From the NCBI GenBank assembly GCA_017450025.1, contig JAFSYJ010000021.1, positions 1 to 44,083 on the forward strand: DNA of 44,083 bases, written 5' to 3'. The notes beneath the pieces were generated by a model that saw nothing but the letters and a program-made list of their open reading frames with translations, made no database searches and was not told the origin of the DNA. The translations under genes and the position numbers were made by a program. The DNA is from Clostridia bacterium (GTDB lineage Bacteria > Bacillota > Clostridia > UMGS1883 > UMGS1540). Below are positions 33,468 through 42,420 of the stretch, piece after piece (the stretch's first letter is position 1; every line of letters begins with the position of its first letter).

Positions 33468-33866
33468 TTAGCTATTTAGTTTTTCCAAAATTTCCGATGC
33501 TTTTTCGTTATCGTCAACTCTCAGCACAATATTTGCTTTGCCGTGTTCGCGCGAATAGAAGGCATAAGAATATTTAATGCTTATTCCTTCATCAGCAAGA
33601 GATGCGAGTATTTTGGTAAGACTACCGGGTTCATCGGGTACGGTTATAGCAAGAGCCTCTGTTACTTTATACGCAAAACCGCTTTTTTTGATAATTTCCG
33701 TCGCTTCATCGGGGTTATCTACAATTATTCTGAGAATACCGTAGTCCTGCGTTTCCGCTATCAAGAGTGCTTGCAGGTCAATATTGTTGTCCGCGAGAAC
33801 TTTTGTAAACTCTGCCAGCTTGCCGGCTTTATTTTCAAGAAATACGGATATTTGTTTTACAAACAT
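33468..33866 (-). CDS. Double-ACT-domain protein
   Basis: Probable amino-acid-binding regulator. The 132 residues are two ACT domains in tandem: KQISVFLENKAGKLAEFTKVLADNNI, then ALAITVPDEPGSLTKILASLADEGI. Both have the Gly-containing ligand loop. No catalytic domain. Such proteins are often found beside phenylacetate-CoA ligase genes in anaerobes and archaea, as here. It is the last gene of the aromatic operon, four bases after the thioesterase gene. A role in sensing phenylalanine or a related aryl compound is inference. Confidence 0.9.
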   Translation of the reverse strand: MFVKQISVFLENKAGKLAEFTKVLADNNIDLQALLIAETQDYGILRIIVDNPDEATEIIKKSGFAYKVTEALAITVPDEPGSLTKILASLADEGISIKYSYAFYSREHGKANIVLRVDDNEKASEILEKLNS

Positions 33867-33869
33867 AAT

Positions 33870-34271
33870 TTAAACTCCTTTTTTTAAATTAAAACTGTTA
33901 AAAACAGCATACGCAATTTTAGTTCCTAAATCGTCATAAACATTTACTTCTGTTACGGCTATTGTTTTGCCGTCTTTTATTACATTGGCTTCTGCATAAA
34001 CTCTGCTGCCCTTTGCGACAGACAGATAATTTATATTGCCTGAAAGCGATACAGAAGTTTTTTCTTCGGTATTTGCCGCGACAGCCGCCGTAAAATCCGC
34101 AATAGTGTAAGCCGCGCCGCCCATCAGCGTATTGTTGCGGTTGAGGTGATGTGGGAGAATGTCAAAATAGCATTTGGCATATCCGTTTTCACACTCCTCG
34201 ATAACAATTCCTGTTTGTTCGGTCGCAAATTTGTCTGCGGCAAAATATTTTCTTGCGTTATCTCTGTCCAT
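33870..34271 (-). CDS. PaaI-family hotdog-fold thioesterase
   Basis: Likely hydrolyses an aryl- or acyl-CoA. The 133-residue protein has the hotdog motif HLNRNNTLMGGAAYTIADFTAAVAANTEE (the H-N-x-x-G-x-x-x-G-G pattern with a catalytic acidic residue), then SLSGNINYLSVAKGSRVYAEANVIKDGKTIAVTEVNVYD. It lies between paaK and the ACT gene in one operon. The PaaI family includes phenylacetyl-CoA thioesterases, which release CoA trapped on aryl acids, and the context fits that. True substrate unproven. Confidence 0.88.
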   Translation of the reverse strand: MDRDNARKYFAADKFATEQTGIVIEECENGYAKCYFDILPHHLNRNNTLMGGAAYTIADFTAAVAANTEEKTSVSLSGNINYLSVAKGSRVYAEANVIKDGKTIAVTEVNVYDDLGTKIAYAVFNSFNLKKGV

Positions 34272-34283
34272 TACGACACCTCA

Positions 34284-35585
34284 TCAATAAAGCTTTCTGT
34301 TGTCGATAACTCTGACTGCCTTGCCCTCGCTGCGCGTGATTGACTTTGGCTCAACGAGGTGTACTTTAGCCATAATTCCGAGCATAGCTTTAAGTGAATT
34401 TACCAAGTCTTTTTCGATTTTAGAAATTTCCGCAATCGAATCAGAGAACAAGTCGGGCGTCATTTCGACATTGATGTCGAGCGTATCGGAATTATTTACG
34501 CGGTCAACGATTATCTGATAATTTGCGCTCATACCTTTGTTGAGGAGGACAGTTTCAATTTGTGACGGGAATACATTTACGCCGCGGATAATGAGCATAT
34601 CGTCGCTTCTGCCCATAGGCTTGGACATTCTGATATGAGTTCTTCCGCAGGAGCATTTTTCCGCATTGAGAACGCATATATCGCGCGTGCGGTAGCGAAT
34701 CATCGGAAACGCCTCTTTGGTTATTGATGTAAATACAAGCTCGCCTTTCTCACCGTACGGCAGGACTTCGCCCGTTACAGGGTTTATGATTTCTGCGATA
34801 AAGTGGTCCTCGTTTATGTGCATACCGCCCTGCTCGGAACATTCAAACGCAACGCCGGGACCCGAAAGCTCGGTTAAGCCGTATATGTCGAATGCTTTTA
34901 ATCCGAGTTTTTCTTCAATATCGTGGCGCATTTCTTCTGTCCACGCCTCGGCACCGAAAATACCTGCCTTTAGCTTTAACCTGTCGCGAACACCCGTTTC
35001 GATTGCCGATTCTGCAAGATAAGCCGCGTATGAAGGCGTACAGCAGAGAATGGTTGACTGTAAATCTTCCATAAACTGAAGCTGGCGCGCGGTGTTTCCC
35101 GATGACATCGGCAAAGTCAGACAGCCGACCTTGTGCGAGCCACCGTGAAGTCCCATACCTCCTGTGAACAGTCCGTAGCCGTAGCACACCTGGCAAACAT
35201 CATCGCTTGTACCGCCTGCGGCAACTACTGCTCTTGCACAGCAATCTTCCCAAAGGTCAATATCGTGTTGAGTGTAGAATGCAACAACCCTTTTACCTGT
35301 CGTGCCTGATGTAGAGTGTATGCGGACGCAGTCCTTAAGAGGTGCTGCAAGCAGTCCGTAGGGATATGCTTCTCTGAGGTCGTCTTTGCTGAGAAACGGT
35401 AGCTTGTGTAAATCCTCAATTCCTTTAATGTCGTCGGGAGTTACGCCTTTTTCGTCCATTTTGGCGCGATAGTACGGCACATTTTCGTAAACATGCTTGA
35501 TTTGTGCCGCAAGTCTTTCACTCTGGAGTTTTTGGAGTTCCTCGCGTGGCATTGTTTCAATTTTCGGTTGGTAGTAGTTTTCCAT
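34284..35585 (-). CDS. paaK: Phenylacetate-CoA ligase
   Basis: Converts phenylacetate (or a related aryl acid), ATP and CoA to the aryl-CoA. I use the ATG at 35585, placed well behind GGAAGGGTGA; a GTG nine bases upstream overlaps that site. The 433-residue protein has the adenylation P-loop HSTSGTTGKRVVAFYT, DIYGLTELSGPGVAFEC, RYRTRDICVLNAEKCSCGRTH, and MGRSDDMLIIRGVNVFPSQIE. It begins about 28 bases after aroF within the aromatic operon. In methanogens and other anaerobes such ligases feed environmental aryl acids into aromatic amino acid synthesis via indolepyruvate oxidoreductase. That enzyme is not in this window. Confidence 0.93.
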   Translation of the reverse strand: MENYYQPKIETMPREELQKLQSERLAAQIKHVYENVPYYRAKMDEKGVTPDDIKGIEDLHKLPFLSKDDLREAYPYGLLAAPLKDCVRIHSTSGTTGKRVVAFYTQHDIDLWEDCCARAVVAAGGTSDDVCQVCYGYGLFTGGMGLHGGSHKVGCLTLPMSSGNTARQLQFMEDLQSTILCCTPSYAAYLAESAIETGVRDRLKLKAGIFGAEAWTEEMRHDIEEKLGLKAFDIYGLTELSGPGVAFECSEQGGMHINEDHFIAEIINPVTGEVLPYGEKGELVFTSITKEAFPMIRYRTRDICVLNAEKCSCGRTHIRMSKPMGRSDDMLIIRGVNVFPSQIETVLLNKGMSANYQIIVDRVNNSDTLDINVEMTPDLFSDSIAEISKIEKDLVNSLKAMLGIMAKVHLVEPKSITRSEGKAVRVIDNRKLY

Positions 35586-35613
35586 AATTATCACCCTTCC
35601 TTTTGTATTGTGT

Positions 35614-36642
35614 TTAAAACGCTTCTGCTATATCGTATATAAGTTTTTCTGTCTTTTCCCAGCCCAGACACGGGTCTGTGATGCTTTTGCCGTACACACC
35701 TTCGCCGGGGGCTTGTGCTCCGTCTTCAATGTAGCTTTCTATCATAAAGCCTTTTACAAGCTTTTTGATGTCATTGTTTTGGCGGCAGCTTTGTAGGACT
35801 TCTTTTACTATTCTCGGCTGCTGCGTAAAATCCTTGCCCGAATTTGCGTGGTTTGTGTCAACTATGAGCGCAGGGTTTGCAAGACCGCTTTTTTCGTAAA
35901 GCTCTGCAAGATAAACCAAATCTTCGTAATGGTAGTTTGGCATCGTTTGTCCGTGCTTGTTTATATATCCGCGCAAAATTGCGTGTGCACACTTGTTGCC
36001 CTGTGAATGAACCTCCCAGCCGCGGTACAAAAATGTGTGCCGGGACTGCGCCGCGACAATTGAGTTCATCATAACGGAAATATCTCCGCTTGTTGGATTT
36101 TTCATTCCTACGGGAATGTCAACTCCGCTTGCCGTTAAGCGGTGCTGCTGGTTTTCAACCGACCGCGCACCCACGGCAATATACCCCAAAACATCGTTTA
36201 AATACCTGAGGTTTTCGGGATAAAGCATCTCGTCAGCGCAGGAAAATCGCGTTTCTTTAAGCGCTCTTATATGAAGCTCGCGTATTGCGACGATGCCCTT
36301 ATACATATCAGGCTTTTCGTTTGGATTGGGCTGATGAAGCATACCCTTGTAACCGCTGCCTGTTGTGCGCGGCTTGTTTGTATAAATACGCGGTATCATA
36401 AATATCTTGTCAGAAACCTTATCCTGTAGCTTTCTTAGACGGTAAATATAATCTATAACGCTGTCCTCGTTATCTGCCGAACAAGGTCCTATTATCAGAG
36501 CAAGCTTTTGAGACTTACCCGTAAATATGTCGTTAATCTCTTTCGCTCTGTTTTCCATTATCTTCTGCAAATCTTCCGATACAGGAAAAAGAGCTTTAAC
36601 TTCCATTGGTATCGGAAGCTTGCGTTCAAATATCATATTCAT
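35614..36642 (-). CDS. aroF: DAHP synthase, class I (AroF/G/H type)
   Basis: First step of the shikimate pathway: phosphoenolpyruvate plus erythrose-4-phosphate to DAHP. The 342-residue protein has the E. coli-like signature IIGPCSADNEDSVIDYIYRL, PRTTGSGYKGMLHQPNPNEKPD, IGARS-like VGARSVENQQHR, GMKNPTSGD and DTNHANSGKD. The N-terminal ~45 residues correspond to the extension that carries feedback inhibition in E. coli enzymes; which amino acid inhibits it is unknown, though the operon suggests Phe. AAGGGG lies rather far upstream. Follows aroA after 18 bases. Confidence 0.94.
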   Translation of the reverse strand: MNMIFERKLPIPMEVKALFPVSEDLQKIMENRAKEINDIFTGKSQKLALIIGPCSADNEDSVIDYIYRLRKLQDKVSDKIFMIPRIYTNKPRTTGSGYKGMLHQPNPNEKPDMYKGIVAIRELHIRALKETRFSCADEMLYPENLRYLNDVLGYIAVGARSVENQQHRLTASGVDIPVGMKNPTSGDISVMMNSIVAAQSRHTFLYRGWEVHSQGNKCAHAILRGYINKHGQTMPNYHYEDLVYLAELYEKSGLANPALIVDTNHANSGKDFTQQPRIVKEVLQSCRQNNDIKKLVKGFMIESYIEDGAQAPGEGVYGKSITDPCLGWEKTEKLIYDIAEAF

Positions 36643-36660
36643 AGTATATTCAACCCCTTG

Positions 36661-37869
36661 TTAATAAGTCAGAGTCACATTTGCTCCGAGTTCTTTAAGC
36701 ACATTAAAGTATGAGGGAAAGCTCTTTTTTACGGCTTCGGCTCCGTCAATTTTGCCGCCTGTTACAGTTAAAAGCGTCGAGAATGCCATAACTATTCTGT
36801 GGTCGTTGTGGCCCGATAACGCTTCTGCCGGAGCGGATAAAACGCCTTTTGGAACTGTTATCTTGTTTTCAGCAAGCTCAAGCCTTATTCCGAATTTTAA
36901 AAGCTCCTGCGCCATAGCCTTTCCTCTGTCGGACTCCTTTGCCGCAAGCCTTCGCGTACCTGTAAAACGCGCGCCGTTTTTTGCTGCTGCAAGAGCAATT
37001 AATATCGGAGCTAAATCGGGGCAGTACGACAGGTCAAGCGTAGGCGTGCCGTCTTTAATAGCTTTAAAATACTCTCTGTATATTTTGTCACCTTGAAGGC
37101 TGTTATCGTTAAGTCCATTTACGCTGACATTGCCGCCAAGATAGTTGTAAACATCTAAAAAAGCACTATTCGACCAATCGCCTTCAACAGAAATACGGCA
37201 GAGGGCAGACTTAACAGAATAGCCGCCTTTTATATTTATTATGTTGCCGTCATAATCTATATTATTTCCAAAAAGCTTTAGCGCGGATATAGTCATTTCA
37301 ACATACGGGCGTGATTCAAACGGCTCAGTTACTGTTATTGTACTTTCGCATGGAATACAGCAAAGCGCAAACGCAAGACCCGATATAAACTGGCTTGAAA
37401 TATCTCCGCGTACCGTGTAATTGCCGCCTTTAAGCGTTCCTGAAGTAGTCAAAACGCCTGATTTTTCAAGTTTAAAGCCGTATTCCTTTGCGATTTCTTC
37501 ATAAACATCAAGGGGGCGTTCAAGAAGTCTTTCACTTGCCTTGATAACAGCTTCGCCGCGGCAGAGCCACGCAAACGGCAAAAGAAATCTAAGAGTACTG
37601 CCGCTTTCACGCGCATTAAGCTGGGGACTTGCGGCATTTAGAAAATTTGTGCCGTTTACAGTAAGCGTATCACCGCAGGTTTTTATTTCCGCTCCAAGTG
37701 CTTTGAGACAGTCAACAGTCGCCAGAATATCGTCTGAATATTCAACGCCGTTTATAATGGTTTCCGACCTGTTCATAGCGGCGCAGATAAGAAGTCTGTG
37801 CGTCATACTTTTTGACGGCGGAGCCTGAACGCTGCCGTGCAGGGCACTCTTTTCAAAAATTGCGTTCAT
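36661..37869 (-). CDS. aroA: 3-phosphoshikimate 1-carboxyvinyltransferase (EPSP synthase)
   Basis: Transfers enolpyruvyl from PEP to shikimate-3-phosphate. The 402-residue protein has PPSKSMTHRLLICAAMN at ~17-33, SDDILATVDCLKALGA, the ARESGSTLRFLLP phosphate site and the closing HNDHRIVMAFSTL. PEP-contact residues appear intact. The glyphosate-sensitivity class cannot be reliably judged by eye. GGGTGAT serves as ribosome binding site; the gap from the upstream gene is six bases. Confidence 0.95.
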   Translation of the reverse strand: MNAIFEKSALHGSVQAPPSKSMTHRLLICAAMNRSETIINGVEYSDDILATVDCLKALGAEIKTCGDTLTVNGTNFLNAASPQLNARESGSTLRFLLPFAWLCRGEAVIKASERLLERPLDVYEEIAKEYGFKLEKSGVLTTSGTLKGGNYTVRGDISSQFISGLAFALCCIPCESTITVTEPFESRPYVEMTISALKLFGNNIDYDGNIINIKGGYSVKSALCRISVEGDWSNSAFLDVYNYLGGNVSVNGLNDNSLQGDKIYREYFKAIKDGTPTLDLSYCPDLAPILIALAAAKNGARFTGTRRLAAKESDRGKAMAQELLKFGIRLELAENKITVPKGVLSAPAEALSGHNDHRIVMAFSTLLTVTGGKIDGAEAVKKSFPSYFNVLKELGANVTLTY

Positions 37870-37875
37870 ATTCTA

Positions 37876-39108
37876 TCACCCAAAGTGTAGTTTGTTTATT
37901 TTTTGTGCATTTTCTGCAATATTATCGCTTATTTTAACAGTATGATCCGATGTGGACAGATATAAATGATACCGTTCTTCGTATCTTTTTTTAATTGCCT
38001 CGGGCGTTTGGGAAAGAGGTCTGTCGTCTGTTGGGACAAGGCTTTCAAGATGGCGGTCAATAAAGTATATCTTGCCGTTTTGCTTTAGAGCATCTATGTT
38101 TTTCTGCCTTAAAACAATGCCTCCGCCTGTGGCTATTACAAGAGAACATCTTTTGCCAATATCTTTCGCAGTCTCCGTTTCCAAATCGCGGAAGTATTCT
38201 TCGCCATGTTTTGCAAAAATATCAGGAATCGTCATACCTGCTTTTTTTACTATTTCTTCGTCGGTATCAATAAACGCACGGCCCGTGTACTGCGCAAGCA
38301 TTTTGCCTATCGTTGTTTTTCCGCTTGCAGGCATACCCGTTAAAACGATGTTTTCTTTTTTCTTTATGAGTTCATCAAAAATTTTGTCAGTAAAATCAAA
38401 TTTGTTGCCTGTAAAATGCTCCGCTGCAAAAACTGCCTGCGACACAAGCATATACAGTCCGCCCGTGCAGGGGATTTTCAGCATTTCTGCGTCTAAAATA
38501 AGGCGTGAGCGCAGGGGATTGTATATGACATCGACCACGCCCGAAAGCCGCTTAAACCGCGATATATCAATAGGTGATTGGTCATTTTCGGGATACATAC
38601 CGCAAGGCGTTGTGTTAATAATTATATCAGCGTAGGCGTGGCTGTCGATACATTCTTTATATGTTACCGCGCCGTCATTACCCGTGCGGCTGACCTTTAT
38701 GATTTCACTCGCACCGAGAGCCTGTGCAACTGCGTTTGCGGTTTTGGAAGTCCCACCCGAACCCAAAATCAGCACTTTTTTGCTTTTGAGCGGAATACCC
38801 GCTTTTTCAATCATTGCCTTCATACCGGAAAAGTCGGTATTATAGCCGTAAAGCTTGCCGTTTTTGTTTATAACCGTATTAACAGCACCGATTTTTTGGG
38901 CGTTTTCTTCTATTTCATAAAGATAGGGAATAACGCTCTGCTTGTAAGGAATAGTGACATTTATACCGAGAAAGTCGCGCTTTTGCATAAAGAGGTCAAA
39001 GCCGTCACGCGACACTTCGCAAAGCTCATAATCATAGCGGCCTATTTTGTTGTGTATATCCTTGGAATAGCTGTGGGACAGCTTTTCACCTATACAGCCG
39101 TATTGCAT
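37876..39108 (-). CDS. aroE: Bifunctional shikimate dehydrogenase / shikimate kinase (AroE-AroK fusion)
   Basis: Catalyses two steps: reduction of 3-dehydroshikimate with NADPH, and phosphorylation of shikimate by ATP. Residues 1 to ~248 are AroE: GEKLSHSYSKDIHN, the catalytic Lys in NVTIPYKQ, NTDFSGM, and the NADP fold ILGSGGTSKTANAVAQALGA. Residues ~252-410 are AroK: P-loop GMPASGKTTIGKML, FIDTDEEIVKKAGMTIPDIF, the substrate Arg in GEEYFRDLE, TGGGIV, and the lid DDRPLS. There is no frame break. AAGGAG at the end of aroC precedes the ATG. Such AroE-AroK fusions occur in some Clostridia. Confidence 0.95.
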   Translation of the reverse strand: MQYGCIGEKLSHSYSKDIHNKIGRYDYELCEVSRDGFDLFMQKRDFLGINVTIPYKQSVIPYLYEIEENAQKIGAVNTVINKNGKLYGYNTDFSGMKAMIEKAGIPLKSKKVLILGSGGTSKTANAVAQALGASEIIKVSRTGNDGAVTYKECIDSHAYADIIINTTPCGMYPENDQSPIDISRFKRLSGVVDVIYNPLRSRLILDAEMLKIPCTGGLYMLVSQAVFAAEHFTGNKFDFTDKIFDELIKKKENIVLTGMPASGKTTIGKMLAQYTGRAFIDTDEEIVKKAGMTIPDIFAKHGEEYFRDLETETAKDIGKRCSLVIATGGGIVLRQKNIDALKQNGKIYFIDRHLESLVPTDDRPLSQTPEAIKKRYEERYHLYLSTSDHTVKISDNIAENAQKINKLHFG

Positions 39109-39114
39109 TTTTGC

Positions 39115-40209
39115 TTACTCCTTAAAATAATCTGTGCCGTAGCGACCTGCCAAAACATCACATAGCGCAAGCGCCGTAACGCTGTCAACAACCACTCTCG
39201 CGCGATGAACGACAGCAGGGTCGTGCCGACCCGAAAGCTCCAGAACGCTGTTTTTGCATTTGATAAAGTCAACAGTTTTCTGCGCCTTAAAAATCGACGG
39301 CGTGGGCTTAACAGCGCATCTGAAAATTATGGGCATTCCGTTTGAAATACCGCCGTTTATACCGCCGTTGTTGTTTGTTTTTGTTACAATTTTGCCGTTT
39401 TCTATTCTGAATGCATCGTTTACCTCGCTGCCAAAGCCGTCTGCCGTCCTAAAACCCAAACCGAATTCAACGCCTTTAATCGCAGGGATTGAAAACAGAA
39501 TGTGCGACAAAACGCCCTCAAGCGTGTCAAACCACGGCTCGCCTACGCCTGATGGCATACCTAAAACTGCTGTTTCAAGCACACCGCCGACGCTGTCACG
39601 GTCAAGAGTGGCTTTTTCTATTGCTTTTTTCATTTCTTCGCCTGCACTGCTGTCAAGAACTGCAAACGGCATCAAGTTCAGTAAATCAATTTCTTCTTTT
39701 AAATTTTCGGAAAAATCTTTATCGGATATTTTGGCACAGCGCAAAATGTGTGTGCCGATGTAAATTCCCTTGCCTTTAAGAGCTGTCAGGGCAATAGCAC
39801 CTGCCGCAACAAGAGCTGCGGTAATTCTGCCGCTAAAGTGTCCGCCGCCGCGGTAGTCCTCGTATCCGTGGTATTTGGAAAACGCCGTGTAATCTGCGTG
39901 CCCGGGGCGCGCAATGGCGCGTGTTTCTGAATAGTCGCGGCTGTTTGTGTTTTCGTTGGGAATTATTATACAAATCGGCGTTCCGGTTGTTTTACCCTCA
40001 AACACACCGCTTAATATTTTAAAGTTATCAGCTTCAACACGCGCAGTCGAAATCTTTCCAAAAGGTCTGCGCAGAGAAAGCTGCGACGCTATATAATCCG
40101 TATCTACTTCAAGACCCGGCGCAAGTCCGTCTAAAACCACACCTACGGCTTCGCCGTGGCTCTCACCGAAAAGTGTTATTGAAACACTGTTTCCGAATAT
40201 GTTTTTCAT
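39115..40209 (-). CDS. aroC: Chorismate synthase
   Basis: Converts EPSP to chorismate with reduced FMN, the last common aromatic step. The 364-residue protein has FGESHGEAVGVVLDGLAPG near the N terminus, GHADYTAFSKYHGYEDYRGGGHFSGRITA, GINGGISNGMPIIF and the closing GRHDPAVVHRA. Its start shares one base with the aroB stop (TAATG), and AAGGAG precedes it. Requires FMN reduced by another enzyme unless bifunctional; no reductase domain is seen. Confidence 0.96.
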   Translation of the reverse strand: MKNIFGNSVSITLFGESHGEAVGVVLDGLAPGLEVDTDYIASQLSLRRPFGKISTARVEADNFKILSGVFEGKTTGTPICIIIPNENTNSRDYSETRAIARPGHADYTAFSKYHGYEDYRGGGHFSGRITAALVAAGAIALTALKGKGIYIGTHILRCAKISDKDFSENLKEEIDLLNLMPFAVLDSSAGEEMKKAIEKATLDRDSVGGVLETAVLGMPSGVGEPWFDTLEGVLSHILFSIPAIKGVEFGLGFRTADGFGSEVNDAFRIENGKIVTKTNNNGGINGGISNGMPIIFRCAVKPTPSIFKAQKTVDFIKCKNSVLELSGRHDPAVVHRARVVVDSVTALALCDVLAGRYGTDYFKE

Positions 40210-41231
40210 TATTTGTTCTCCTTTTTAATGTAAGAAGTAAATCTTTCAGTTAATTCGTCATACGACATTTTCTTTAATTCAAATGTGCCGATTTTTTCAA
40301 CAAGTACGACTGTAATACAGTCCCCGTCACTTTTTTTGTCATGGCGCATAGCTTCAATGATTTTTTGTATGTCAAAATCGTATGAGGTAGGCAGGTGGAG
40401 ATTTTTAAGCACCTTTGTAAGCCTTTCACGCGCAGATGTGCTGCACATCGGGAGCATGCCGAGCGCGACACATTCGCCGTGATACAGACCGTTTAGTTTT
40501 TCTTCACTTTCGATGCCGTGACCTATTGTATGTCCGAAATTCAAAATTTTTCTGAGACCGCCCTCGCGCTCGTCTTTTTCAACGACGCTTTTTTTTATTT
40601 TAAGAGAACGCTCGATTATTGTGTCAATGTTGTCGTAAATATTGCCTTCCTCCATAATTTCAAAAAGTTCCGCATCGCTTGTCATCGCCATTTTTACGGC
40701 TTCGCACAAGCCGTTTGAAAGCTGGCGGGGAGGAAGGGTTATAAGTAAATCAGGGTCGATAAGCACTTTTTTTGGCTGATAAAACGCGCCTATGATGTTT
40801 TTAATGCCACGGAGATTAACAGCCGTCTTGCCGCCTATTGAGGCGTCAATTTGTGCAAGAGCAGTTGTGGGGATATTGTAAAAGTCAATACCGCGCATAT
40901 AGCTTGCGGCGCAAAATCCTGTCAAATCTCCAGCAACGCCGCCTCCAACGGAAACTACGCAGTCACTCCGCGTAAAGCCGTATTCAAGCATTTTGGACAG
41001 TACATTTTCGTAAACTGCGAGGCTTTTTCCGTTTTCGCCCTCGGGGATTACCTCGACATATCCCACTTTTGATTGCGAAAGCACACAGCTTGCGTATTCT
41101 GACGGAACGCCTGCGTCTGTGATTATCATAACCTTGCGTTTCAAATTCAGTTGCTCTGCAGCTTTTTTTATCACACCGCGTTCAATTATAATGTCGTATG
41201 AGCGTTCTTTTAAATCAAGATTTAAAATCAT
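40209..41231 (-). CDS. aroB: 3-dehydroquinate synthase
   Basis: Cyclises DAHP to 3-dehydroquinate using NAD+ and a metal ion. The start at 41231 overlaps the pheA stop (ATGA) and has AAGGAG before it; the longer frame from 41291 lies within pheA. The 340-residue protein has GEGE-like PEGENGKSLAVYE, SVGGGVAGDLTGFCAASYMRG, TTALAQIDASIGGKTAVN, the metal ligands E in NGLCEAVKMA and H in ILNFGHTIGHGIE and YHGECVALGM. Complete. Confidence 0.96.
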   Translation of the reverse strand: MILNLDLKERSYDIIIERGVIKKAAEQLNLKRKVMIITDAGVPSEYASCVLSQSKVGYVEVIPEGENGKSLAVYENVLSKMLEYGFTRSDCVVSVGGGVAGDLTGFCAASYMRGIDFYNIPTTALAQIDASIGGKTAVNLRGIKNIIGAFYQPKKVLIDPDLLITLPPRQLSNGLCEAVKMAMTSDAELFEIMEEGNIYDNIDTIIERSLKIKKSVVEKDEREGGLRKILNFGHTIGHGIESEEKLNGLYHGECVALGMLPMCSTSARERLTKVLKNLHLPTSYDFDIQKIIEAMRHDKKSDGDCITVVLVEKIGTFELKKMSYDELTERFTSYIKKENK

Positions 41232-42331
41232 TTTGTCTCCTTTAAGACGGTTTCGGCGGAAAAACTGCCAACAACCTTCAACTTGTCGCAATATTTTGAG
41301 AGATTTTTAAGCATTTTTTTGCCTTCTTCGCTTTGCTCGTCGCCTTCTGCCTCAATATAAAAGTAATACTGCCACGCCAAGTCCTTCATCGGGCGGCTGC
41401 GAAGAACCTTCATATTAAACTTATGCTCGCCGATGACGCTGATAGCCTTTGCAAGCGCGCCTGCCTTGTTATTAACCGTGAACATAAGCAAAAAATTGTT
41501 TTGCCGCTCTCTTTGATGTTCCGCCTGCGTTCTTGAAAATACCGCAAAGCGCGTGGTGTTTGTGTTTGATTCGTTTATATCGTGGTCAATAATTTCAAGA
41601 CCGTAGAGACTTGCAGTTTCAGCACTTGCAATCGCCGCAAGGGAAGAATCATTTTTTTGCGCCGCAGTTTGAGCCGCAACAGCCGTATTTGTCGCCTGAA
41701 TCACTGTAAATCCGTGACGCCTTATGTATGGCTCGCACTGTTCGAGGGCTTGCGGATGACTTATGACTGTTTTTATGTCAGAAAGCTTTGCACCACAAGC
41801 TCCGATAAGGTTATGCGTTATATGTAAATCATAAACGCCGTTTACATATAGCTCGCCGGAAAACATCAGGTCCATAACCTGACCGACTTCGCCTGCGTAG
41901 CTGTTTTCAATGGGTAGAACGGCGCAGTCACATTCATCGTCGCATACTGCGCGGTACGCAGACGAAAAGCTGCGGTACGGAATGTGCTTGCCGTCAGGGA
42001 ATATCCTTTTTGCAGCAATGTTGGCAAACGCACCTTCAACGCCGCAATACGCAATTTGTGCGCCTTCACAGAGCATATGCTGATATGCGCGCGACACAGC
42101 CATTGTGTTTTTTATAAATGTCATATAATATTGCTTTAGCGTGTCGTCTTTGATAAGCTCCGAGTTGCGCGCGATAACCGCCTCCTCGCGCCCTTGGTCG
42201 AGAATAGGCAATCCATGTTCAAGCTTATACTGAGCAATATCGCGTACAGCCTGCATTCTTTCGCAGAAAAGCTCTGCAATTTTGCTGTCTGCTTCGTTTA
42301 TAATGCTTCTTGCTTCTTCAAGTTTGTTCAT
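41228..42331 (-). CDS. pheA: Bifunctional chorismate mutase / prephenate dehydratase (P-protein)
   Basis: Commits chorismate to phenylalanine. The start at 42331 has AGGAG upstream and lies 18 bases after the leader terminator; the longer frame to 42406 runs through that terminator. The 367-residue protein has three parts. Chorismate mutase, ~1-85: IINEADSKIAELFCERMQAVRDIAQYK. Prephenate dehydratase, ~100-280: YCGVEGAFANIAA, the catalytic Thr in NTNTTRFAVFSR. A C-terminal ACT domain: NNKAGALAKAISVIGEHKFN, and SRPMKDLAWQYYFYIEAEG. The GAL and (E)SRP motifs are those for Phe feedback, although the first Glu of ESRP is Arg here. First structural gene of the operon, under a Phe-type attenuator. 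Confidence 0.95.
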   Translation of the reverse strand: MNKLEEARSIINEADSKIAELFCERMQAVRDIAQYKLEHGLPILDQGREEAVIARNSELIKDDTLKQYYMTFIKNTMAVSRAYQHMLCEGAQIAYCGVEGAFANIAAKRIFPDGKHIPYRSFSSAYRAVCDDECDCAVLPIENSYAGEVGQVMDLMFSGELYVNGVYDLHITHNLIGACGAKLSDIKTVISHPQALEQCEPYIRRHGFTVIQATNTAVAAQTAAQKNDSSLAAIASAETASLYGLEIIDHDINESNTNTTRFAVFSRTQAEHQRERQNNFLLMFTVNNKAGALAKAISVIGEHKFNMKVLRSRPMKDLAWQYYFYIEAEGDEQSEEGKKMLKNLSKYCDKLKVVGSFSAETVLKETK

Positions 42332-42348
42332 AATTATCCGACTCCTAC

Positions 42349-42395
42349 AAAAAAAGCACCCAACCGCTTTATGTACGACAAATAGCGGTGGATGC
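42349..42395 (-). terminator. Attenuator terminator between pheL and pheA
   Basis: On the minus strand, GCATCCACCGCT (42395-42384) pairs with AGCGGTTGGGTGC (42368-42356) across a 15-base loop with a small internal bulge, followed by seven T (42355-42349). It ends 18 bases before pheA, so it can stop transcription before the operon. Confidence 0.88.
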
Positions 42396-42420
42396 TCATC
42401 AATCAAATCAAAAAGACTTG

